Shown in pieces: positions 58,980 to 64,000 of a stretch of DNA of 64,000 nt. Position 1 is the stretch's first letter, and every line of letters begins with the position of its first letter. Both the position numbers and the translations under genes were made by a program. The stretch spans positions 1 to 64,000 of the forward strand of contig JACKPT010000013.1 of NCBI GenBank assembly GCA_024233345.1, in the 5' to 3' direction. This DNA is from Verrucomicrobiota bacterium (GTDB lineage Bacteria; Verrucomicrobiota; Kiritimatiellia; CAIVKH01). The notes below the pieces were generated by a model. That model made no database searches, had not been told where the DNA came from, and saw nothing but the letters and a program-made list of their open reading frames with translations.

Positions 58980-59402
58980 ATGAAGAAAGAATTACCGATC
59001 GCGAATCATTCACCGGTGCTGCAAAAGACGGCGGAATTGTGCCAGACGATTCTGGAGCAGCCTGCCTACCTGCGCATGCGGGATGATATCATGGCATTTT
59101 TACAGAATGAAGAGGCCCGGGCCCAGTATGAAGACCTGTGTACCCTGCAGGAAAACCTGCACCGGAAGCAGGACGAGGGTGCGGTGATCAGTGACGAGGA
59201 GATGGAGGCCTTTGAGCAGGCGGAGGCCCTCTTTCTGGCCTCGCCTCAGGCGGTTCCGTTCATCGAGGCCCAGCAAAGCATGCATGAGATCGAGAGCAAG
59301 ATCATGGAGTATGTCCGGCGAACCTTTGAGTTGGGCCGGGTTCCCCAGGAGTCCGATTTTGAGGGTGGCGGCTGTGGCGAAGGGTGCGGCTGTCACGGAT
59401 AA
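58980..59402 (+). CDS. YlbF/YmcA-family protein with Cys-rich C-terminus
   Basis: This is a 140-residue helical protein of the YlbF/YmcA type: SPVLQKTAELCQTILEQPAY, LRMRDDIMAFLQNEEARAQY, DEEMEAFEQAEALFLASPQA and VPFIEAQQSMHEIESKIMEY. In Bacillus, YlbF, YmcA and YaaT form a complex that binds iron-sulfur clusters and affects RNase Y. The last residues here (GGCGEGCGCHG) contain four Cys in a short Gly-rich tail that could bind metal. ATG 58980 has GAGGGAGAG upstream. The longer frame from 58752 would run through sequence on the opposite strand of the SirB1-like gene. It precedes an AEC-type transporter by 21 bases. Confidence 0.82.
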   Translation: MKKELPIANHSPVLQKTAELCQTILEQPAYLRMRDDIMAFLQNEEARAQYEDLCTLQENLHRKQDEGAVISDEEMEAFEQAEALFLASPQAVPFIEAQQSMHEIESKIMEYVRRTFELGRVPQESDFEGGGCGEGCGCHG

Positions 59403-59423
59403 TCGATCCTCCAGTGTGCCTCG

Positions 59424-60410
59424 ATGATCCCGCTGGCGATCCGTCTGTTATGGATGGCCTTGCTGGTGTGGGGGGCGTGGGGAGTGCGCCGCCGGGGTTG
59501 GGTCGGGCCGGGATTTACCCGGGGGTTGAGCCGGTTGACCCTCGAGGTGTTTTTTCCATGCCTGGTGCTGACACAGATCATCAAGACCGTGGAGGCCGGT
59601 ACCCTGCACACGGTGGGTGCCCTCGGATTGTATGCCGCGGGTATGCTGGGCGTTTCCGGCTGGCTCGCAGCACTCGTGCATCGCCATCGCCATCTTGCCG
59701 TCGACCGCCGGAGCTTTGTCTATTGCGCGGTGATGCCCAACTGGATTTTTCTGCCCCTGGCGATTGCCGGGCCGCTGTATGGGGATCCAGGGGTGGCCTT
59801 GGTGATCCTGTTCAACATCCCGATGCAGATTCTGTTATGGACGGTGGGGGTGGCCTATCTGCATCACGCCTTGCGAGGGACAAGGGCGTTTCGGGATCTG
59901 GTATTGAATCCGGGATTGCTGGCGGCGCTGGTTGGAACCGGGATCGGCATTTTCTGGAAGCCCGATCCGGGGTCGGCGGGATGGATTGAATCGCTGTTTG
60001 CCATCGTGGCCAGGGTCGGATCCGTCACGGTTCCGGTTTCTCTGGTCGTTCTCGGTTGCCAGTTGGAGGAGGCGGGGGAGTTGATCGGGCGGTCCCGGGG
60101 GGGGCACAAGGATGTGGTGTGGCTGCGGCTGCTCGGCGCCCCGGTGGTGGCAATGGTCCTGCTGCTTGCCACGGCGTTACTGACCGGGTGGCCAGCCAGT
60201 CATGACAGCCGGATGGTCCTCTACCTCATCGCCTCGATGCCGGTGGCGGTCAGTGCCCCGGTGTTTCTGGCCCGCTACGGACGGGAGGCCGGATTTGCCG
60301 CCCAGTCTGTTTTGCGCTCGACCCTGGTGTCGATGATCACTGTGCCGGCCCTGCTTCTCTTGTTTGGGAGTATCGACCGCCTGGTCATGACGTGGTATAG
60401 CGGACAGTAA
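59424..60410 (+). CDS. AEC-family (auxin efflux carrier-type) transporter
   Basis: This 328-residue membrane protein has about ten hydrophobic helices in two five-helix halves. Characteristic segments are LSRLTLEVFFPCLVLTQII, the helix-broken NWIFLPLAIAGPLYGDPGVA near a Pro-containing core, and LNPGLLAALVGTGIGIFWKP. Later VPVSLVVLGCQLEEAGELIG and IASMPVAVSAPVFLARYGRE complete the AEC pattern. Known bacterial members export or import small carboxylates such as malate. The substrate here is not indicated. It follows the YlbF-type gene by 21 bases and is itself eight bases ahead of the histidine kinase, so the four genes may be one operon. Confidence 0.86.
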   Translation: MIPLAIRLLWMALLVWGAWGVRRRGWVGPGFTRGLSRLTLEVFFPCLVLTQIIKTVEAGTLHTVGALGLYAAGMLGVSGWLAALVHRHRHLAVDRRSFVYCAVMPNWIFLPLAIAGPLYGDPGVALVILFNIPMQILLWTVGVAYLHHALRGTRAFRDLVLNPGLLAALVGTGIGIFWKPDPGSAGWIESLFAIVARVGSVTVPVSLVVLGCQLEEAGELIGRSRGGHKDVVWLRLLGAPVVAMVLLLATALLTGWPASHDSRMVLYLIASMPVAVSAPVFLARYGREAGFAAQSVLRSTLVSMITVPALLLLFGSIDRLVMTWYSGQ

Positions 60411-60418
60411 CCGACACC

Positions 60419-62161
60419 ATGAAATCGATTTCCATCTATGCCCGTGTGCGGTGGATTGTACTGGCGACCACCTTGTGTTCTCTGCTGGCTGCCAATGTCT
60501 GTGGATTGATGGTGGTTCATCGCCTGTGGCATGAAAACCGGGAACAGCATATTCGTGCCACCATCGAGTCCATGGTTCAGATTCTGGGGCAGCGTTGGGA
60601 CAATCCTGAAGAGCCCCTCCAGCACCTGTCGGTTCTTTCCGCTCATGCGGATATGCGGTACGCGTTGATTCTCGATGGGCAGGGGGAGGCCATGGCAACC
60701 TGGGGAGAACCGCTGGCGCGGTTGGAGCCGACCGAGGGGGGCGGGCGCACCTCGCTTTCCATTCGGGATTATGGAACCTACTGGGAGGTCTGGTGTCCCA
60801 TCCTGCAGCAAGGAGATGAAGTCGGCACACTACAGGTACAGATCGATCAGGTTCGTGATCAAAGGCGATTCCGGGAAATTATTCTGGCCTCCCTCGGGGT
60901 GATCAGCCTGGGCCTGATTCTTGCTGCGGCCCTTTCCCCCCTGGCGGTCCGTCCGATGATCAAACCCCTGAAGAATATGACGGATTTTGTGGCCAGGGTG
61001 AAGGCCGGGGAGCAAACCAATGAACGGATTTCCTATGCCCGAGAAGACGAGATGGGCGCCCTGGCGGCGGGCATCAATGGGATGCTGGATCGAATATCCC
61101 TCGCCTCGAACCGGATGATTGACCAACTCGCGTTTTTGCAGGATCTGGTCAATTCCATGCCCTTGCCGATTTATTGCAAAAGCACCTCCGGCAGCTACTT
61201 GTTGGTGAATCGCCGGTTTGCCGAACTGGTGGTTCGCCGTCCGGTGGAGGCGATCATTGGCCGGACCCTGGCGGAGGTTCGGCCGGATCTCGCTTCGGGT
61301 GTGCTGCGGGAACTCGAACGGATGGATCAGGTGTTGATCGAATCGGCGGAAGGTCCTCAGATTCTGGAGGAGCGAATCGCCGATGTGGATGGGAACGAGC
61401 GTGAGGTCCGCGTGACCAAGTCGGTGTTCAGAAATGCCCGGAGCGAGGTCGCCGGGCTGATTGGGATTATCGAGGAACTCACCGAGGAGCGGGCCATTGA
61501 GCGAGCGGCGGTGGAGTCGATCGTGGTTGAGCAACAGCGGATCTCCCGCGATCTGCACAATGACTTGAGTCAAGTGATCACCGCTGCGGCTTACAAACTG
61601 AAATTGATTGAACTGCAAGCGGGCCAGGACATGAGCGGGGGCATGGTCGATGGCTTGAAGGAAGCCCTGGCGCTGGTGAATCAGGCTGCAGCAAAAACGC
61701 GGTCGATCGCCCGGGAATTGACCCCGGTAGAGTTGGAGGGAGACGGGTTGTCGGACGCCTTGCAGGTGCTCGTCAGGTCGATCGAGAAAGGTCGAAGTCT
61801 TCGATGTACCTATCAGGGCGAGGACCCGATTTCCCCCCTGCCCGGGGCCATGGCCAATCAGGTCTATGCCCTTGTGTTGCAAATGATGCAACTGGCAACC
61901 CGGTTTCGCGCCGTGACCAGGATCGACCTGCAGGTGGAGGATCGGCCCGACCTTCTTTCTCTTCATGTGTCCTTTGACGGGCTGTTGGACCCCGGCAGTG
62001 AAGCGGAACAGATCATCTGGGAAAAGGGGCTGGAGATTTTGCGGTACCGCGCCCGTTTAATCAGCGGGAAAATTATATATGCAAAAAATAGAGAATGTGC
62101 TAACTCTTTGTCATGCATGATTCAACGGAAGGGATTGGAGCGGGGGGCGGCGAAGTCGTAG
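60419..62161 (+). CDS. NarX-type sensor kinase with degenerate ATPase domain
   Basis: This is a 580-residue membrane sensor. TM1 (about 12-32), a periplasmic domain (35-155), TM2 (about 156-176) and HAMP (about 178-232) are followed by a PAS domain (about 240-355, NSMPLPIYCKSTSGSYLLVN). The HisKA_3 region has the full EQQRISRDLHNDLSQVITAA, with the phosphoacceptor His380. The C-terminal region aligns in position with a HATPase domain, but the N box (normally EALxNALKHA) reads VLQMMQLATRFRAV. The DxGxG motif is replaced by VSFDGLLDPGSEAE, and only LEILRYRARLISGKI recalls the G2 end. It overlaps the response regulator by 49 bases. Autophosphorylation may be lost. Confidence 0.82.
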   Translation: MKSISIYARVRWIVLATTLCSLLAANVCGLMVVHRLWHENREQHIRATIESMVQILGQRWDNPEEPLQHLSVLSAHADMRYALILDGQGEAMATWGEPLARLEPTEGGGRTSLSIRDYGTYWEVWCPILQQGDEVGTLQVQIDQVRDQRRFREIILASLGVISLGLILAAALSPLAVRPMIKPLKNMTDFVARVKAGEQTNERISYAREDEMGALAAGINGMLDRISLASNRMIDQLAFLQDLVNSMPLPIYCKSTSGSYLLVNRRFAELVVRRPVEAIIGRTLAEVRPDLASGVLRELERMDQVLIESAEGPQILEERIADVDGNEREVRVTKSVFRNARSEVAGLIGIIEELTEERAIERAAVESIVVEQQRISRDLHNDLSQVITAAAYKLKLIELQAGQDMSGGMVDGLKEALALVNQAAAKTRSIARELTPVELEGDGLSDALQVLVRSIEKGRSLRCTYQGEDPISPLPGAMANQVYALVLQMMQLATRFRAVTRIDLQVEDRPDLLSLHVSFDGLLDPGSEAEQIIWEKGLEILRYRARLISGKIIYAKNRECANSLSCMIQRKGLERGAAKS

Positions 62162-62904
62162 CCAGGGACGCTGCAGCTGCGAAGCCGGTGCAAATACTGG
62201 TTGTGGACGACCATCCTGTCGTACGAGAGGGGTTGGTTGGGATCATTTCCCGCCATCAGGAGTACGCTATTTGCGGCGAGGCGGCGACCATCGAGGGGGC
62301 GCTGGATCAAGCCCGCACGAAGAAACCCGACCTGGTGCTGGTGGATTTACTTCTCAAGGGACAGGATGGTTTGGAGCTGGTGCGGCGGCTGCATCGGCTG
62401 AATCGTTCCATGCCCATCTTGGTCATTTCCATTCAGGATGAGGAATTGTACGCGGAGCGGGCGCTCCGGGCCGGAGCATCCGGGTATATCATGAAGGATG
62501 CAGTCACTGAGAATATCCTGTCCGCGATTGAGACGCTGCGTGAGGGCGGGGTCTTCCTGAGCAAAGCCATGACAGGACGTATCGTCCGGAAATATGTCGA
62601 TACCAAGCACGATGGAGAGCCGGAGCTGAGCCAGCTTACCGACCGGGAATTGCATGTGTTCCAGCAGATTGCCCTCGGATTGAAGATGCGGGAAATTGCC
62701 GAAGCGATGGGTTTGAGTGTCAAGACCATCGAAACCTTTCGTGAAAACATCAAAAAGAAACTGGGCATTCGCAGCGCCAGTGAACTGGTGCGGTTTGCTG
62801 CGAACTGGGCGTCCATTCACGGCATCGACCAGAAGAGCGATTCGGAAGCTACCCCTCCCCCCGGAGTTTTGCCGCCACCCGGTGGAGAAACATCAGGACC
62901 CTGA
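62113..62904 (+). CDS. NarL/FixJ-family response regulator with LuxR-type DNA-binding domain
   Basis: This 263-residue transcription factor has a receiver domain (about residues 26-140). The acidic pocket is in ILVVDDHPVVREGL, the phosphoacceptor Asp78 in LVLVDLLLKGQDG, and the conserved Lys in SGYIMKDAVTEN. The C-terminal GerE/LuxR helix-turn-helix reads LTDRELHVFQQIALGLKMRE and IAEAMGLSVKTIETFRENIK. The last part is a proline-rich tail. It overlaps the kinase end by 49 bases and is its probable partner. Since the kinase ATPase domain is damaged, this regulator may depend on another kinase or on small phosphodonors (inference). It ends tail to tail with the next minus-strand gene, overlapping it by 56 bases. 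Confidence 0.9.
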   Translation: MHDSTEGIGAGGGEVVARDAAAAKPVQILVVDDHPVVREGLVGIISRHQEYAICGEAATIEGALDQARTKKPDLVLVDLLLKGQDGLELVRRLHRLNRSMPILVISIQDEELYAERALRAGASGYIMKDAVTENILSAIETLREGGVFLSKAMTGRIVRKYVDTKHDGEPELSQLTDRELHVFQQIALGLKMREIAEAMGLSVKTIETFRENIKKKLGIRSASELVRFAANWASIHGIDQKSDSEATPPPGVLPPPGGETSGP

Positions 62905-63514
62905 ACAACACAAGAATCATCGCGATCACCCACACCACAACCGCCTGTGGATTGCCGTTGTCGGCAGCTTCCATCTGACTGAGGTCTCCGAGGGAGAGGG
63001 CGGCAAGCAGGATGAGGGCGGTGGAAAACAACAACAGGGTCAGTTCGTGCAGCCAGCTATGGTGGCTATCCGCCCCGGCCATTTTCCGGGCGGCATAATA
63101 TCTTCGAAAAGGAAACAGCACCGCGAGGGTGACGACCAGCACATTGTAGACATGCCGGACCTCGAACAGATATCCGGTAATGGCAAACCACAGCAGCAGC
63201 GCAGTGACAATGGTGGTCAGGCCCTGAATGATCACCATGAAGGGAGGGAACCACTGATCGCGTGCGGGCAGACGGCGGGTGAGGCGGAGGGCCATCGGCG
63301 ATTCCGGATCCAGTTTCAGGCCCTGATCGAGCAGCCCGGCCAGGGCCAGTCCCACCCCGATCACCCCGAAAAACCAGGGCTCGCGAATGTTCAGGGCAAC
63401 CATCAGCAAGGGCGGGGAGATGATCGGGATCCAGGTCATCAGAAAGGTAATGCGGTAGTGACCGCGAAACCGCGGGTGGGAAGGGGCATATTCATGATAC
63501 AAGGGTATGGCCAT
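62849..63514 (-). CDS. unrecognised six-helix inner-membrane protein
   Basis: This is a 221-residue hydrophobic protein with about six predicted helices: ITFLMTWIPIISPPLLMVAL, FFGVIGVGLALAGLL, PPFMVIIQGLTTIVTALLLW, VYNVLVVTLAVLFPF, LTLLLFSTALILLAALSL and VVVWVIAMILVLFRVLMFL. A His/Arg-rich N-terminus (SHPRFRGHYR) precedes the first helix. No family is recognised. The reading frame is supported by its strongly membrane-like composition and its size, but the C-terminal 56 bases overlap the response regulator end on the other strand. It is divergent from the rsmD gene. Confidence 0.7.
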   Translation of the reverse strand: MAIPLYHEYAPSHPRFRGHYRITFLMTWIPIISPPLLMVALNIREPWFFGVIGVGLALAGLLDQGLKLDPESPMALRLTRRLPARDQWFPPFMVIIQGLTTIVTALLLWFAITGYLFEVRHVYNVLVVTLAVLFPFRRYYAARKMAGADSHHSWLHELTLLLFSTALILLAALSLGDLSQMEAADNGNPQAVVVWVIAMILVLFRVLMFLHRVAAKLRGEG

Positions 63515-63595
63515 GCCTCGGAAACTATGGCGGCTCCCCGGTTTTCATGCAATGTTCATTGTCAGGGATCGGGATAACCGATAGAAGATAGCGCC

Positions 63596-64000
63596 ATGAT
63601 TCGGATTACCGCAGGCCGCTTGGGTGGCCGTCACATCAAGACCCCGGGCGATCAGGTCCGGCCGACCCAGGACCGGGTGAGGCAGGCCCTCTACTCCTCG
63701 CTGGGGGCATTTGTCGGGGGGGCGAAGGTGCTGGATCTGTATGCCGGAACCGGGGCCCTCGGCCTGGAGGCTCTGAGCCGGGGGGCGGACCGGGTGACCT
63801 GGGTGGAACAGTCGGCCAAGGTTTTTGCCGGGCTGGTCGAGAATGTGCGGACACTTGCCGGCGAGGCCTCGGCGGATTGCCACCGTTCCGATGTCCTGTC
63901 TTTTCTCCGGCGTCCTCCCCGGCCCCCGGCCCCATACGATCTTGTCCTCGCCGACCCGCCATACGATCACCCGGATGCTTCGGCCGGTCGGTTGATGGAC
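63596..64000 (+). CDS. rsmD: 16S rRNA (guanine966-N2)-methyltransferase RsmD, N-terminal part
   Basis: RsmD methylates G966 of 16S rRNA during small-subunit assembly, with SAM as donor. The first 135 codons are present, and the gene runs off the right edge. The family start MIRITAGRLGGRHIKTPGDQ, RPTQDRVRQALYSSLGAFV, SAM motif KVLDLYAGTGALGLEALSRG and catalytic VLADPPYD (usual D/N-PPY) are all visible. It starts 81 bases after the divergent membrane-protein gene. The C-terminal part should follow beyond position 64000. Confidence 0.93.
   Translation, partial: MIRITAGRLGGRHIKTPGDQVRPTQDRVRQALYSSLGAFVGGAKVLDLYAGTGALGLEALSRGADRVTWVEQSAKVFAGLVENVRTLAGEASADCHRSDVLSFLRRPPRPPAPYDLVLADPPYDHPDASAGRLMD

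Noticed and set aside
61800..62160. A frameshift as the cause of the poor HATPase region in the kinase
   Set aside because: Residual G2-like sequence (LEILRYRARLISGKI) remains in the same frame as the HisKA part, and the other frames do not show N or G boxes; it looks like gradual decay rather than a shift.
1..64000. CRISPR array, prophage, insertion sequence or toxin-antitoxin pair
   Set aside because: No regularly spaced repeats, phage genes or transposases were seen, and the single HNH gene stands alone without a partner.

Overview
The window is a GC-rich chromosomal segment from a free-living Gram-negative bacterium. Lipid A and LPS-core genes, TolC and OmpA-type outer-membrane proteins and lipoproteins show the double membrane. 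A PEP-CTERM sorting tail, an OmpA protein with calcium-binding type-3 repeats, a very large secreted multidomain subtilase, an HCF101-like Mrp protein and dispersed palindromic repeats together suggest the PVC superphylum, perhaps Kiritimatiellota or Verrucomicrobiota. That placement is inference from gene content; no rRNA is present. I see no prophage, insertion sequence or CRISPR array. One tRNA gene (tRNA-Ser, anticodon TGA) is present. Coding density is high, and ATGA start/stop overlaps are common inside operons.

Layout: 1-1054 (minus) is a ureABC urease operon cut by the left edge. 1198-3468 holds a secreted thermonuclease/HhH protein and an OmpA-family protein. 3580-8497 is an envelope operon: lpxK, a heptosyltransferase, a core glycosyltransferase, an MsbA-type flippase and a small membrane protein. 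8542-15204 (minus) has an HNH nuclease and a 1946-residue secreted subtilase. 15342-18721 has an agmatinase-family ureohydrolase, a PEP-CTERM protein and a secreted beta-helix protein. 18722-19134 is a non-coding stretch with nested repeats. 19135-22899 has a GH67-like protein coupled to psuG, a DtxR-family regulator and a tiny basic protein with a strong terminator. 22970-28780 has an SDR and a TolC/MacA/MacB-type efflux operon with the MacB functions on two genes. 28817-30463 is a DEAD-box helicase. 30697-34914 is a sugar-lipid module related to ArnT, the ArnA decarboxylase and ArnC. 35164-41742 is a YejABEF-like peptide/muropeptide importer with a split YejF. 41764-48882 holds a CBS protein, an EF-G2-type GTPase, YebC, RuvC, FabI, SpeA and tRNA-Ser. 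48943-54128 (minus) has a lipase-like lipoprotein, the HCF101/Mrp carrier and an M16C metalloprotease. 54379-64000 has a PIG-L deacetylase, YjbQ, PriA, a SirB1-like protein, a YlbF-family protein, an AEC transporter, a two-component pair whose kinase has a decayed ATPase domain, a membrane protein and the start of rsmD.

The most interesting signals are: (1) a possible arginine -> agmatine -> putrescine + urea -> ammonia route made of SpeA, the agmatinase-family enzyme and urease; (2) the NarX-like kinase that keeps its phosphoacceptor His but has lost recognisable N and G boxes; (3) a YejE permease with about 190 extra periplasmic residues, preceded by a paired-hairpin repeat inside the operon; (4) an Arn-like module without ArnB and with a Cys where ArnA has a catalytic-site Ser; (5) a nested inverted/direct-repeat element at 18802-19064; and (6) a GH67-like protein translationally coupled to pseudouridine-5'-phosphate glycosidase. 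I did not find a clear new defence system or mobile system.
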